64,000 bases of DNA from Streptomyces sp. NBC_01451 (GCF_036227485.1 NZ_CP109479.1:930001-994000), one strand, 5' to 3'. Positions 44,404 to 54,349 are shown, counted from the stretch's first letter. The notes: generated by a model from the letters alone, not told the origin. A program made the numbers and translations.

Positions 44404-44859
44404 GTGAGCCCCGTGACTGCCTCTCCCCATGCCGAAGTCCCGGGCCGATACGGCCCTTCCGCCACCACCGAGGCCGATCCTCGCGACGTCGGGCGGGTGC
44501 GTACGGAGTACTCGCCCGCCCACGACGGAGATCCCGATCCGGGCGAGATCGTGTGGACCTGGGTGCCTTTCGAGGAGAACGACGGACGGGGGAAGGACCG
44601 GCCCGTGCTCGTGGTCGCCCGCGAGGCCGCCGGGACGTTCCTGGCCGTGCAGTTGTCCAGCAAGCGGCATGACGGGGACCGCGAGTGGGTGCCGATCGGG
44701 AGCGGGCCGTGGGACCGGACCGGGCGGGACTCGTGGGTGGATGTGGATCGGGTGCTGCGGTTGTTCGAGGACGGGATGCGGCGGGAGGCCTGCGCGCTGG
44801 ACCGGATGCGGTTCAACTCCGTGGTGCGGCGGTTGCAGGAGCTGTACGGGTGGCGCTGA
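44404..44859 (+). CDS. PemK/MazF-like protein without visible antitoxin
   Basis: A 151-residue protein with a CcdB/PemK-like barrel: GEIVWTWVPFEENDGRGKDRPVLVVAREAAGTFLAVQLSSK, then SWVDVDRVLRLFEDGM. The N-terminal 45 residues are an unstructured extension. GTG 44404 is 30 bp after the flotillin stop. No small antitoxin-like frame is seen on either side, so it may have another RNA-related role or be a solitary toxin. Confidence 0.8.
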   Translation: MSPVTASPHAEVPGRYGPSATTEADPRDVGRVRTEYSPAHDGDPDPGEIVWTWVPFEENDGRGKDRPVLVVAREAAGTFLAVQLSSKRHDGDREWVPIGSGPWDRTGRDSWVDVDRVLRLFEDGMRREACALDRMRFNSVVRRLQELYGWR

Positions 44860-44936
44860 GGTTGTTCCGACCGTGCAGGTCCGTGGGGCGTCTCGCGCCC
44901 ACGCGGCGGAGCCGCAGATGTCACCGCCCCGTGCCC

Positions 44937-45746
44937 CTAGAACCTGAACGTACGCTCGAAAGCCGCCCTTGTTGTTGCGCCCGTCGTGCGGTCCAGGATC
45001 GCGAACACGACCCTCTCGAATGTGCCCTCGAAACGGCCGCCCATCAGGAGGTCTCTGAACGCGGTCGCCACCGTCGCCGGGTCGTTCCGGAAGACTCCGC
45101 AGCCCCAGGCGCCCAGGACCAGGCGGCGGTAGCCTTCTGCCGCCGCCACTTCCAGGACCCGCTCCGCGCGGGACGCCAGGGCCCGGGGGATGTCCGCCGC
45201 CCGCTCGGGTGCCGTGCGCCTTACGACCCCCGCGTTCGGGGCCGCCGAGGTGAGGAAGCCCGCGGTGTACGGGGTGTCCAGGAGGCGGCCCCGGTCGTCG
45301 CGGAAGACCGGTACCCCGGGTGAGTGGATGACGCGGTCCGTGTAGAACGGGTCGCGGTGGGTGCGGTGGTGGTCGTAGAACTCGCGCACCTCCGTCAGGC
45401 AGGTGTACAGCGCGGAGGCCCGGCACAGGGCCTCTTCCTGGGCCTGGGCGCCGTTCAGATAACCGCCGCCCGGGTTGCGGGCCGAGGAGAAGTTCAGGAC
45501 CGCCACCGGGCCGGGGAGGCGACGGGCGGCCTCCAGGCTGCTCTCGCCGGTGACCTCGAAGGACGTGTCCAGCGGTGGGGCCGCCGGAAGGGCGTCCAGC
45601 GGGCCCGGGCCGTGCAGGCGTGTGCCCGCCCGGGCGGCCTTGATCGCCGCGGCGAGTCGCACCTCGCGCCCGTCGGACGCGCGGTAGGAACCGGCCGCGA
45701 CGATCTCCTCCGTACCACGTGCGAGGTCGCGCAGGCGCGCGCTCAT
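44937..45746 (-). CDS. TIGR02452-family bacterial PARG-like protein
   Basis: A 269-residue protein with the bacterial poly(ADP-ribose) glycohydrolase signature GGGYLNGAQAQEEALCRAS, including the paired catalytic Glu, inside a macrodomain-like fold (VAVLNFSSARNPGGG; LVLGAWGCGVFRNDP). It would hydrolyse ADP-ribose modifications. The ATG at 45746 begins MSARLRDLARGT. Monocistronic. Confidence 0.9.
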   Translation of the reverse strand: MSARLRDLARGTEEIVAAGSYRASDGREVRLAAAIKAARAGTRLHGPGPLDALPAAPPLDTSFEVTGESSLEAARRLPGPVAVLNFSSARNPGGGYLNGAQAQEEALCRASALYTCLTEVREFYDHHRTHRDPFYTDRVIHSPGVPVFRDDRGRLLDTPYTAGFLTSAAPNAGVVRRTAPERAADIPRALASRAERVLEVAAAEGYRRLVLGAWGCGVFRNDPATVATAFRDLLMGGRFEGTFERVVFAILDRTTGATTRAAFERTFRF

Positions 45747-46024
45747 GGCACCACCCCCGTGTGCGCCATGGCCGTGCCCGGTGCTCGCTCCCCCGCCGTG
45801 CTCATACAGGCATCGTGGGTGATGCTGGACACGCGGTGCAACAGAGTTTCCCGGGTATGCGAACGGCTCACAAACGCCAAGGAAACGGAGATCCATCGTC
45901 CTGAAAGTGCCCATGTGCACCCTTGTGCGATTCGGCACGAGGGGTTTGGGTGGGACGAGCGTTGCCTGTCCGGCCCACCCGAAGCCGGGCCGGCGGCATG
46001 GTGGAATCTCAGGAGGATCCCGAC

Positions 46025-47356
46025 ATGTCCGATACATCTATTGCCGCTTCGGCAAGTGGCTGTACGAAGCGCCGCACCGCCCTCGCCGAGGCCGAGGTCG
46101 AAGCCCTGGTCCGGGGGATCTGTTTCAAGACCGGACCGCCCCGCACCCTCGGTGTCGAGGTGGAATGGCTCGTCCACGAGCTGCGGCAGCCGCGGCTCCC
46201 CGTGACACCCGAACGGCTCGAAGCGGCCTACGCCGCACTGCGGACCCTGCCTCTCAGGTCGGCCCTCACCGTCGAACCCGGCGGTCAGCTGGAGCTCAGC
46301 TCCGCTCCCGCCGGCTCCCTGATGGAGTGCGTCGGATCCGTCTCCGCCGACCTGGACGCCGTCCGCGCGGTACTGCGCGAACACGGTCTCGGTATCGTCG
46401 GCATCGGCCAGGATCCCTGGCACCCGCCCCGTCGTTTCCTGCACGAGCCGCGCTACGACGCCCTGGAGCGGTCCCTCGACCTGTCGGGCCCGGCCGGCCG
46501 GGCCATGATGTGCACCTCGGCCTCCGTCCAGGTGTGCCTCGACGCGGGCCAGGAGGAGCCGGGCCCCCTCGGACACGGACGGCGCTGGTGGCTCGCACAC
46601 CAGCTCGGCGCGGTCCTCGTGGCCGCCTTCGCCAACTCCCCGCTCGCCGTGGGCAGCCCCACCGGCTGGCGTTCCACCCGGCAGGTGCTGTGGATGGAGA
46701 TCGGCGCCGGGCGGGCGGGGGCACAGCCGCTGGACGCCGAGCCCCGGCAGGCCTGGGCCGAGCGTGTGCTCGACGCCCCGGTGATGTGCGTACGGCGGGA
46801 CAGCGGACCGTGGGACGTGCCGGAGGACGGGCTGACGTTCCGGGAGTGGATCCGGTCCGGGGCGCCCCGGCCGCCGACGCGGGAGGATCTCGACTACCAC
46901 CTGACGACCCTGTTCCCGCCCGTCCGGCCGCGCGGCCATCTCGAACTGCGCATGATCGACGCCCAGCCCGGTGACGACGGCTGGATCGTCCCGCTCGCCG
47001 TCACGGCCGCGCTCTTCGACGACCCCGAGGCCGCCGAGCTGGCCTACCGGGCGGTCAAGCCGCTCGCCGAGCGCGCCGGGTCGCTGCCCGCCCCGCACAA
47101 TCCGCTGTGGTCCGACGCGGCCCGCCACGGCCTGGCCGACCCCGAGCTGCAGGAGGTGGCCCTCGTCTGCTTCTCGGCCGCCCTGGACGCCCTGCCCCGG
47201 CTCGGCGCGAGCCGGGACGTCGTCGACGCCGTCGCCGCGTACCTCGACCGCTATGTCGTACGGGGCCGTTGTCCCGCCGACGACCTGCTCGACAGCCTGC
47301 GCGGCACGGACCGGAGTGCGCACGGGACCCCGTACGGAAAGGATCTCCGCACATGA
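46025..47356 (+). CDS. egtA: Ergothioneine biosynthesis glutamate-cysteine ligase EgtA
   Basis: A 443-residue GCS2-type ligase that makes gamma-glutamylcysteine for ergothioneine. The signature ETE-like region is GVEVEWLVHELRQP; GGQLELSS and GRAMMCTSASVQV complete the active site. AGGAGG 8 bases before ATG 46025 supports the start. The TGA overlaps egtB by 4 bases. It is the first gene of egtABCD. Confidence 0.95.
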   Translation: MSDTSIAASASGCTKRRTALAEAEVEALVRGICFKTGPPRTLGVEVEWLVHELRQPRLPVTPERLEAAYAALRTLPLRSALTVEPGGQLELSSAPAGSLMECVGSVSADLDAVRAVLREHGLGIVGIGQDPWHPPRRFLHEPRYDALERSLDLSGPAGRAMMCTSASVQVCLDAGQEEPGPLGHGRRWWLAHQLGAVLVAAFANSPLAVGSPTGWRSTRQVLWMEIGAGRAGAQPLDAEPRQAWAERVLDAPVMCVRRDSGPWDVPEDGLTFREWIRSGAPRPPTREDLDYHLTTLFPPVRPRGHLELRMIDAQPGDDGWIVPLAVTAALFDDPEAAELAYRAVKPLAERAGSLPAPHNPLWSDAARHGLADPELQEVALVCFSAALDALPRLGASRDVVDAVAAYLDRYVVRGRCPADDLLDSLRGTDRSAHGTPYGKDLRT

Positions 47357-48675
47357 CCGACCCCGCCCTGGATCCGGAGACACTCCGGGGGCGCGCTCTC
47401 GCCGCGCTCACCACCGCGCGGGAGCGGACCTCGCTCCTCACCTCCGTGGACGATCCCGAACTCACCGCCCAGCACTCGCCGTTGATGTCGCCGCTGGTGT
47501 GGGACCTCGCGCACATCGGCAACCAGGAGGAGCTGTGGCTGCTGCGCGCGGTCGCCGGGCGGGAGGCGATGCGGCCCGAGATCGACGGCCTGTACGACGC
47601 CTTCGAGCACTCCCGGGCCGAGCGGCCCTCGCTGCCGCTGCTGCCGCCCGCCGAGGCCCGCCAGTACGCGGCGGAGGTGCGCGGCCGGGCCCTTGACGTG
47701 CTGGAGAGCGCCGCGTTCGAAGGCACGGGCGCGCGGCTGACCGAGGCCGGGTTCGCCTTCGGGATGATCGCCCAGCACGAACAGCAGCACGACGAGACGA
47801 TGCTGATCACCCATCAGCTGCGGAAGGGGCCGGCGGTTCTCCACGCCCCCGACCCGGAGCCCGCTCCCCCGTTCACCGGTCCGGCCGAAGTACTGGTCCC
47901 CGGTGGCCCGTTCACGATGGGCACCTCCACCGAGCCGTGGTCCCTGGACAACGAACGGCCCGCGCACCGGCGCGAGGTGGCGCCCTTCCTCATCGACACG
48001 ACCCCGGTGACGAACGCCGCCTACCAGGCGTTCATCGCGGACGGCGGCTACGACGACCCGCGCTGGTGGACGCCGGACGGCTGGGCGCATGTCCGCCGGC
48101 ACGCCCTGTACGCGCCGCTGTTCTGGTTCCGGGACGGCGGGCAGTGGCTGCGTCGGCGGTTCGGGGTCACCGAGGTGGTGCCGCCCGAGGAGCCCGTCGT
48201 GCACGTCTGCTGGTACGAGGCGGACGCGTACGCCCGCTGGGCCGGGCGCCGGCTGCCCACGGAGGCGGAGTGGGAGAAGGCCGCCCGGCACGACCCGGCG
48301 TCCGGCCGCTCGACGCGCTACCCGTGGGGCGACGCCGACCCCGCCCCCGAGCACGCCAACCTCGGTCAGCGGCATCTGCGTCCGGCGCCCGCCGGAAGCT
48401 ATCCGGCCGGGGAATCGCCGCTCGGGGTGAGGCAGTTGATCGGCGACGTGTGGGAGTGGACGTCGAGCGACTTCCTGCCGTACCCGGGGTTCAGCATGTT
48501 CCCGTACAAGGAGTACTCGGAGGTGTTCTTCGGGCCCGAGTACAAGGTGCTGCGGGGTGGTTCGTTCGCCGTGGACGCGGTGGCCTGCCGGGGCACGTTC
48601 CGCAACTGGGACTATCCGATCCGGCGGCAGATCTTCTCCGGGTTCCGCACCGCCCGTAACCCGGAGGCTGTCTGA
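47353..48675 (+). CDS. egtB: Ergothioneine biosynthesis sulfoxide synthase EgtB
   Basis: A 440-residue non-heme iron enzyme that joins hercynine and gamma-glutamylcysteine with oxygen. The DinB-like N-terminal domain supplies the iron ligands His54 (DLAHIG), His142 and His146 (HEQQHDE). The C-terminal formylglycine-generating-enzyme fold (about 190-435) has the family's TEAEWEKAAR, GDVWEWTSS and LRGGSF. Overlaps both neighbours by 1-4 bases. Confidence 0.96.
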   Translation: MTDPALDPETLRGRALAALTTARERTSLLTSVDDPELTAQHSPLMSPLVWDLAHIGNQEELWLLRAVAGREAMRPEIDGLYDAFEHSRAERPSLPLLPPAEARQYAAEVRGRALDVLESAAFEGTGARLTEAGFAFGMIAQHEQQHDETMLITHQLRKGPAVLHAPDPEPAPPFTGPAEVLVPGGPFTMGTSTEPWSLDNERPAHRREVAPFLIDTTPVTNAAYQAFIADGGYDDPRWWTPDGWAHVRRHALYAPLFWFRDGGQWLRRRFGVTEVVPPEEPVVHVCWYEADAYARWAGRRLPTEAEWEKAARHDPASGRSTRYPWGDADPAPEHANLGQRHLRPAPAGSYPAGESPLGVRQLIGDVWEWTSSDFLPYPGFSMFPYKEYSEVFFGPEYKVLRGGSFAVDAVACRGTFRNWDYPIRRQIFSGFRTARNPEAV

Positions 48676-49466
48676 TGTGCCGTCAACTGGCCTTCCTGGG
48701 GCCCCCGGAGGCGATCGGCAGTGTGGTGACGGAGCCTCCGCACGGGCTGTACCGGCAGTCGTGGGCACCCCGGCAGCAGCGGCACGGGACCGTCAACGCC
48801 GATGGTTTCGGAGTCGGTTGGTACGCACAGGACGATCCGGTGCCGGCCCGCTACCGGCGCGCGGGGCCCATCTGGGCGGACGGGTCCTTCGCCGACCTCG
48901 CCCGGGTCGTACGGACCACCGCGCTGCTCGCCGCCGTACGGGACGCGACTCTGGCCGGCGCCGACGGGGAGGCCGCCGCGGCGCCCTTCGCCGCCGGTGC
49001 CTGGCTGTTCGGGCACAACGGGGCGGTCAAGGGCTGGCCGGGATCCCTCGCACCCCTCGTAGAGGCCCTGCCCGGCGAGGAGTTGCTGTCGCTGGAGGCA
49101 CGCTCCGACTCGGCGTTCCTGTGGGCGCTGGTGCTGCACCGGCTGCACGCCGGTGACGACGTCGGACGGGCGCTGGCCCGCACCGTCCTGGAGACCGACG
49201 CGGCGGCCCCCGGCTCCCGCCTCAACCTGCTGCTCACCGACGGCACGACGATCGCCGCGACCACCTGGGGCGACAGCCTCTTCCACCTGACCGGCCCCGG
49301 CCCCCGCACGGTGGTGGCGTCCGAACCGTACGACGACGATCCCCGCTGGCAGGAGGTACCCGACCGCACCCTCGTCATCGCGAGCCGCACCGAGGTACGG
49401 CTCACCCCGCTCGGCGACATGAGCGACGACCTGGCATCCGTACCACCCGAGGAGCTTCGTACGTGA
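48675..49466 (+). CDS. egtC: Ergothioneine biosynthesis amidohydrolase EgtC
   Basis: A 263-residue class II glutamine-amidotransferase fold that removes glutamate from the EgtB product. The nucleophile is Cys2 (MCRQLAFLG) exposed after Met removal; [14 protein letters not shown] and [10 protein letters not shown] are the conserved glutamine-site motifs. The start shares its A with the egtB TGA. Confidence 0.96.
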   Translation: MCRQLAFLGPPEAIGSVVTEPPHGLYRQSWAPRQQRHGTVNADGFGVGWYAQDDPVPARYRRAGPIWADGSFADLARVVRTTALLAAVRDATLAGADGEAAAAPFAAGAWLFGHNGAVKGWPGSLAPLVEALPGEELLSLEARSDSAFLWALVLHRLHAGDDVGRALARTVLETDAAAPGSRLNLLLTDGTTIAATTWGDSLFHLTGPGPRTVVASEPYDDDPRWQEVPDRTLVIASRTEVRLTPLGDMSDDLASVPPEELRT

Positions 49467-50425
49467 GTCCGTTCCTGGTCACCCGCACCCTGCCCGAGGA
49501 CGCCACGGAGGCCGCCCTGCGCTCCGATGTCCTCCACGGGCTCACCCGCACGCCCAAGACCCTCCCGCCGAAGTGGTTCTACGACGCGCACGGCAGTGAA
49601 CTCTTCGACGAGATAACCGAGTTGCCGGAGTACTACCCGACCCGGGCCGAGCGCGAGATCCTGCTCGCCCGGGCCGGGGAGATCGCCGCCGCGACCGGTG
49701 CGCGCACCCTGGTCGAGCTCGGCTCCGGCTCGTCGGACAAGACGCGGCACCTGCTGGACGCGCTGTCGGACCTGGAGACGTATGTCCCGGTCGACGTCAG
49801 CGAGAGCGCGCTGCGGCAGGCGGGCGAGGCGCTGATCGCCGAGCGGCCGGGCCTCGGCGTGCACGCTCTGATCGCCGACTTCACCGGCGGTCTGGCGCTG
49901 CCGGGCACACCCGGTCCCCGGCTGCTGGCGTTCCTCGGCGGCACGATCGGCAATCTGCTGCCCGTAGAGCGGGCCGCGTTCCTGTCGTCGGTGCGTTCCC
50001 TGCTGTCACCCGGGGACGCGCTGCTGCTCGGCACGGACCTGGTCAAGGACGAGTCGGTGCTGGTCCCCGCCTACGACGACGCGGCGGGCGTGACGGCCGA
50101 GTTCAACAAGAACGTGCTGACCGTCGTCAACCGCGAACTCGGCGCCGATTTCGACCCCGGCGCGTTCGAGCACGTGGCGCTGTGGGACTCGGACAACGAG
50201 TGGATCGAGATGCGGCTGCGCTCGCTCGCCGAGCAGACGGTGAAGGTTCCCGCACTCGATCTCGCCGTCGACTTCGCGGCGGGCGAGGAGATGCGTACGG
50301 AGGTGTCGGCGAAGTTCCGGAAGGAGGGCGTGGGCGCCGAACTGGCCGCCGCCGGGCTGGAGCCGACCCGCTGGTGGACGGACGAGCGGGGCCTTTTCGC
50401 CCTGTCGTTGAGCGTCGCCCGGTAG
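49463..50425 (+). CDS. egtD: L-histidine N-alpha-methyltransferase EgtD
   Basis: A 320-residue SAM-dependent enzyme that trimethylates histidine to hercynine, the first committed step. [19 protein letters not shown], the SAM motif [16 protein letters not shown] and FLGGTIGNL are characteristic. GTG 49463 overlaps the egtC stop by 4 bases. No egtE (PLP lyase) follows, as in other streptomycetes, so that step must come from elsewhere. Confidence 0.96.
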   Translation: MSPFLVTRTLPEDATEAALRSDVLHGLTRTPKTLPPKWFYDAHGSELFDEITELPEYYPTRAEREILLARAGEIAAATGARTLVELGSGSSDKTRHLLDALSDLETYVPVDVSESALRQAGEALIAERPGLGVHALIADFTGGLALPGTPGPRLLAFLGGTIGNLLPVERAAFLSSVRSLLSPGDALLLGTDLVKDESVLVPAYDDAAGVTAEFNKNVLTVVNRELGADFDPGAFEHVALWDSDNEWIEMRLRSLAEQTVKVPALDLAVDFAAGEEMRTEVSAKFRKEGVGAELAAAGLEPTRWWTDERGLFALSLSVAR

Positions 50426-50540
50426 CGACACCTCGCGAACCACCGTCACATGGGGCACGGTGGAACGTGGAATGCCGCCCGGAAGATCCACCACGTCCAC
50501 CACGTCCAGTACACCCAGTACCGCGAAGAGGAGCACCCGC

Positions 50541-50756
50541 ATGTCGAACCACACCTATCGGGTCACCGAGATCGTCGGCACCTCGCACGAAGGCGTCGAC
50601 CAGGCCGTCCGCAACGGCATCAGCCGGGCCTCGCAGACCCTGCGCAACCTGGACTGGTTCGAGATCACGCAGGTCAGGGGCCAGATCGTGGACGGGCAGG
50701 TCGAGCACTACCAGGTCGGTCTGAAGGTCGGCTTCCGGCTGGACGACGGCGAGTGA
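50541..50756 (+). CDS. Dodecin family flavin-storage protein
   Basis: A 71-residue dodecin: TYRVTEIVGTSHEGVDQAVRNGISRASQTLRNLDWFEITQVRG has the signature helix, and the flavin-stacking Trp is in DWFEI. It ends VGLKVGFRLDDGE. GAGGAG precedes the ATG. It forms 12-mers that sequester flavin or CoA. It lies 115 bp after egtD but need not share its role. Confidence 0.93.
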   Translation: MSNHTYRVTEIVGTSHEGVDQAVRNGISRASQTLRNLDWFEITQVRGQIVDGQVEHYQVGLKVGFRLDDGE

Positions 50757-50774
50757 CAGCCGTGGGCAGCCCGC

Positions 50775-51308
50775 TCAGGTCCGGCCCTCGCCCTCCTGCG
50801 CCTCCTTCAGCGCGCCGGACTCGGCGGCCCAGCGGGCCCGTACGACGCTGAAGCCCGCGCGTTCCGCGTCCTGGCAGACGAGTTCGTCGTCGTCCACCAG
50901 GACGCGGATCTCACGGTCGCGGGCCAGCCGGCGCAGGACCTCCAGTTTGGTGCCGCGGGCGGGCCTGCGGTCGTCGTTGCGCCGCATCCAGACGCGGCCC
51001 TCGGGCAGTCCGTGCGCGGCGAGCCAGGCGAGCGTGTCCCGGCGGCAGCGCTCGGGCCGGCCGGTGAGGTAGACGACCTCGCACTCCCGCGCGCTCTCCA
51101 GGGCCAGCGTCACGCCCTCGGTGAGCGGCGGGTCGTGCGGCGCGGCGGCGAAGAAGGCCGCCCAGTCACGCGGCTTGCGCTCCAGGAAGCGCTGGCGGTG
51201 CGCGGTGTCGGCGAGCGTGTTGTCGAGGTCGAACACGGCGAGCGGTCTGCCGCTCTTCGGGCCGCCGCTCTGCGAGCTGTTGTTCTGCGAGCTGTGGTTC
51301 TGCGTCAC
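50775..51308 (-). CDS. HAD-family phosphatase (polynucleotide kinase 3'-phosphatase-like)
   Basis: A 177-residue HAD hydrolase with nucleophile motif FDLDNTLADT, VYLTGRPERCRRDT as motif II, and VLVDDDELVC as motif IV; KLEVLRRL carries the motif III Lys. The N-terminal 18 residues (SSQNNSSQSGG) come from a 15-bp tandem duplication (51271-51300). The substrate is unknown. Confidence 0.85.
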   Translation of the reverse strand: MTQNHSSQNNSSQSGGPKSGRPLAVFDLDNTLADTAHRQRFLERKPRDWAAFFAAAPHDPPLTEGVTLALESARECEVVYLTGRPERCRRDTLAWLAAHGLPEGRVWMRRNDDRRPARGTKLEVLRRLARDREIRVLVDDDELVCQDAERAGFSVVRARWAAESGALKEAQEGEGRT

Positions 51309-51401
51309 GGCTCCTGACCCTAGTCAACCGGACCCGGCAACCTCCACGGCCCCGGCGGCCACTCCTTGGCGACAGAGCCGAGGCAGAGGCGGGAGCCGTA
51401 C

Positions 51402-52616
51402 ATGCGCAACGCAGCGATCCGGACGGGAACGGCGGTCCTGGGCACCGCGTTAATGACAGCGGGGATGCTCGTGGGAGCGGCCGAGGGGGCCAGTGCCGCG
51501 ACGACGCTCGTCGTGGCGACGGGCGGCGACGACTCGGCGCCGGGCACCACCGCACGCCCCCTGAGGACCATCCAGAAGGCCGTCGACCTGGCGAAACCGG
51601 GCGACACGATCACCGTGCGCGGGGGCACCTACGCGCTCACCGACAACATCACCATCGCCACCTCCGGCACCGCGTCCCAGCCCATCACCCTGGGTGCCCA
51701 TCCGGGTGAGCGGGTCGTCGTCGACGGGGAGCAGCTGCCCGCCAGTCACACGCCGGTCGGCGGCAGCATTCCGCGCGGCGAGCGCGGTGCGATCCACCAG
51801 GAGGCCTCGTACTGGCGGATCTCGGGGCTGGAGATCGTGAACGGGCCGTACGGCGTCTACTGCGACGGCTGCAACAACAACGTCTTCGCCCGCCTCGTCA
51901 CGCACGACAACTACGAGTCCGGTTTCCAGCTCCAGGGCGCCTCCGCCGACAACCAGATCCTGGACCTGGACAGTTACGGCAACCGCGATCCGCGCAAGAA
52001 CGGCGAGAGCGCGGACGGACTGGCCATCAAGGAGGGTGGCGGGACCGGCAACGTCGTGCGGGGCGCGCGGCTGTGGAACAACGTCGACGACGGCTTCGAC
52101 GCCTGGAAGTTCACCTCGCCGGTCACGATCGAGAACACCGTCTCGTACGGCAACGGCTTCAACCGCTGGAACTTCCCCGACTTCGCGGGTGACGGCAACG
52201 GCTTCAAGCTCGGCGGCGGCACCCCGGCGCCCGCCACGGGGCACGTCCTGCGCAACACCGCCGCGTTCAAGAACGCGGCCCACGGCTTCACGGACAACGG
52301 CAATCCGGGTGCCGTCGGCGTCAACCGCAGTACCGCGTACGGGAACGCGGGCACCGGCTTCGACTTCGACGTCTCCGGGGGACGTGCCGCCCTCACCGCC
52401 AACCTGTCGGTCTCCGACGGGCGGGCCGCCGCTCTCGGCTCCGCCACCGTCTCCACCGGCAACTCCTGGGATCTGGGCGGAACTTGGAACGCCGCTTCGG
52501 TACTGAGCACCGACCCTGCGGCCGTCACCGGCGCGCGTCGCGCGGACGGTTCGCTGCCCGCGGCGCCCAACTTCCTCGTGCCGCGCGCCGGAACGAACAT
52601 CGGAGCCCGCTTCTAG
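51402..52616 (+). CDS. Secreted right-handed parallel beta-helix protein (pectate lyase-like)
   Basis: A 404-residue secreted protein: signal peptide (about 1-30, ending EGASA), then VVATGGDDSAPGTTARPLRTIQKAVDLAKPGDTITVRGG, the common start of PL9/DUF1565-type beta-helices. Repeating N-rich coils follow (NGPYGVYCDGCNNNVF, DGLAIKEGGGTGNVVRGARLWNNVDDGFDAW, GDGNGFKLGGG), typical of PL9 pectate lyases. It is the first of three co-oriented plant-polymer genes. Confidence 0.87.
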   Translation: MRNAAIRTGTAVLGTALMTAGMLVGAAEGASAATTLVVATGGDDSAPGTTARPLRTIQKAVDLAKPGDTITVRGGTYALTDNITIATSGTASQPITLGAHPGERVVVDGEQLPASHTPVGGSIPRGERGAIHQEASYWRISGLEIVNGPYGVYCDGCNNNVFARLVTHDNYESGFQLQGASADNQILDLDSYGNRDPRKNGESADGLAIKEGGGTGNVVRGARLWNNVDDGFDAWKFTSPVTIENTVSYGNGFNRWNFPDFAGDGNGFKLGGGTPAPATGHVLRNTAAFKNAAHGFTDNGNPGAVGVNRSTAYGNAGTGFDFDVSGGRAALTANLSVSDGRAAALGSATVSTGNSWDLGGTWNAASVLSTDPAAVTGARRADGSLPAAPNFLVPRAGTNIGARF

Positions 52617-52691
52617 GCGATCTCCGAGGGGCGTGGCACAGGCGCATCGGGGGGCGTGAGCGATCAACCGGAATTCAATCTGTCGGAAACA

Positions 52692-52756
52692 TTGACTCAC
52701 TCACGCCCCCTACCTATCTTTCGGTCGAACCTCCGTACACCGTTCCATATATCGAA
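52692..52756 (+). promoter_or_regulatory. Promoter and operator of the arabinan-degradation genes
   Basis: TTGACT (52692-52697), a 17-bp spacer and TATCTT (52715-52720) form a good promoter. A near-palindrome TTCCATATATCGAA (52743-52756) lies just after the expected start site and about 40 bp before the GTG of the GH43 gene, suited to a sugar-responsive repressor. Confidence 0.65.
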
Positions 52757-52796
52757 CAATGTCGGCCCGGGAACAGGCCGCTGAAGGAGACTCGCC

Positions 52797-54269
52797 GTGG
52801 ACCGCACCCGCAGCAGCTCGACGAGCCGACGCACGCTCCTCAAGGCCTGCACGGCCCTGGTCGTCGCCGTGACCGTGCCCGCCGTCGTCGGCACCCCGGC
52901 GTTCGCCGCCGTCCCCGCCTCCCCGGCCGTCACCTTCACCAACCCGATCGCCGAGCAGCGCGCCGACCCGCACATCTACAAGCACACCGACGGCTACTAC
53001 TACTTCACCGCCACGGTCCCCGCGTACGACCGGATCGTGCTGCGCCGTGCCACCACGCTCCAGGGCCTGGCGACCGCCGCCGAGACGACCATCTGGACCA
53101 AACACGCCAGCGGTGACATGGGGGCCCACATCTGGGCTCCGGAGATCCACTTCATCGACGGCAAGTGGTACGTGTACTTCGCGGCCGGCGCCTCCGACGA
53201 CATCTGGAAGATCCGCCCGTACGTCCTGGAGTCCTCCTCCGCCAACCCGGTCACCGGGACCTGGACCGAGAAGGGCCGTATCGCGCTGCCGCTGGACACC
53301 TTCTCGCTCGACGCGACGACCTTCGTGGTGAACGGCACCCGCTATCTGAGCTGGGCACAGAACGACCCGGCCGTCGGCGACGGAACCAACATCTACCTCG
53401 CGAAGATGTCCAACCCCTGGACCATCAGCGGCACTCCGGCGATGATCTCCCGGCCCACGCTGTCCTGGGAGATCATCGGGCACACGGTGAACGAGGGTCC
53501 CTCGGTCATCCAGCGCAACGGGAAGCTCTTCATGGCCTTCTCGGCGAGCGCCACCGACGCCAACTACTGCCTGGGACTGCTGACCGCGTCGACGTCCGCC
53601 GATCTGCTCAACCCGGCCTCCTGGACGAAGAGTCCGCAGCCGGTGTTCACGAGCAACGCCTCGACCGGGCAGTACGGGCCGGGCCACAACACCTTCACGG
53701 TCTCCGAGGACGGCAAGTCCGACGTCCTCGTCTACCACGACCGCAACTACAAGGACATCAGCGGCGACCCGCTCAACGACCCCAACCGGCGCACCCGTTA
53801 CCAGAAGCTGTACTGGAACGCCGACGGCACCCCGAACTTCGGCATCCCGGTCTCCGACGGGCTCACCCCGGTCCGCCTCTCGTCGTTCAACTACCCGGAC
53901 CGGTACATCCGGCACTGGGAGTACCGGGCGAAGCTGGAGGCGAACGTCACCAACCTCGCCGACTCGCAGTTCCGGATCGTCACCGGGCTGACCGGCTCCG
54001 GGACCGTCTCGCTGGAATCGGCGAACTTCCCCGGCTACTACCTCCGGCACAAGAACTACGAGCTGTGGGTGGAGAAGAACACCGGCACGGCCACCTTCCT
54101 GGCCGACGCGTCCTTCGTCCGGCGGGCAGGCCTCGCCGACTCCGCCGGGGTGTCCTTCGAGTCGTACAACTTCCCGGGCCGTTTCATCCGGCACTACAAC
54201 AACCTGATCCAGCTCCAGCCGCTGAGCACCTCCCTGGACCAGCAGGACGCGACGTACTACACCGAGTAG
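52797..54269 (+). CDS. Secreted GH43 alpha-L-arabinofuranosidase with AbfB domain
   Basis: A 490-residue secreted enzyme. Twin-arginine signal (TSRRTLLKACTALVVAV) cleaved after about 37. GH43 propeller with catalytic Asp in QRADPHIYKHTDGYYYFTA, the modulating Asp in SLDATTF and the general acid Glu in VNEGPSVI. The C-terminal AbfB trefoil (about 355-485) has SSFNYPDRYIRHWEY, SANFPGYYLRHKNY and SYNFPGRFIRHYNN, three arabinose-binding lobes. GTG 52797 follows GAAGGAGA. It shares its domain plan with the gene at 39402 but keeps the GH43 acidic residues more clearly. Confidence 0.92.
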   Translation: MDRTRSSSTSRRTLLKACTALVVAVTVPAVVGTPAFAAVPASPAVTFTNPIAEQRADPHIYKHTDGYYYFTATVPAYDRIVLRRATTLQGLATAAETTIWTKHASGDMGAHIWAPEIHFIDGKWYVYFAAGASDDIWKIRPYVLESSSANPVTGTWTEKGRIALPLDTFSLDATTFVVNGTRYLSWAQNDPAVGDGTNIYLAKMSNPWTISGTPAMISRPTLSWEIIGHTVNEGPSVIQRNGKLFMAFSASATDANYCLGLLTASTSADLLNPASWTKSPQPVFTSNASTGQYGPGHNTFTVSEDGKSDVLVYHDRNYKDISGDPLNDPNRRTRYQKLYWNADGTPNFGIPVSDGLTPVRLSSFNYPDRYIRHWEYRAKLEANVTNLADSQFRIVTGLTGSGTVSLESANFPGYYLRHKNYELWVEKNTGTATFLADASFVRRAGLADSAGVSFESYNFPGRFIRHYNNLIQLQPLSTSLDQQDATYYTE

Positions 54270-54349
54270 CCCGTCCGGCGGACGAGCGGCTTCAGATCCA
54301 GAGACTTCAGAGCTCACCCACATCAAGTCACCTCAGAGACGAGGCACAT

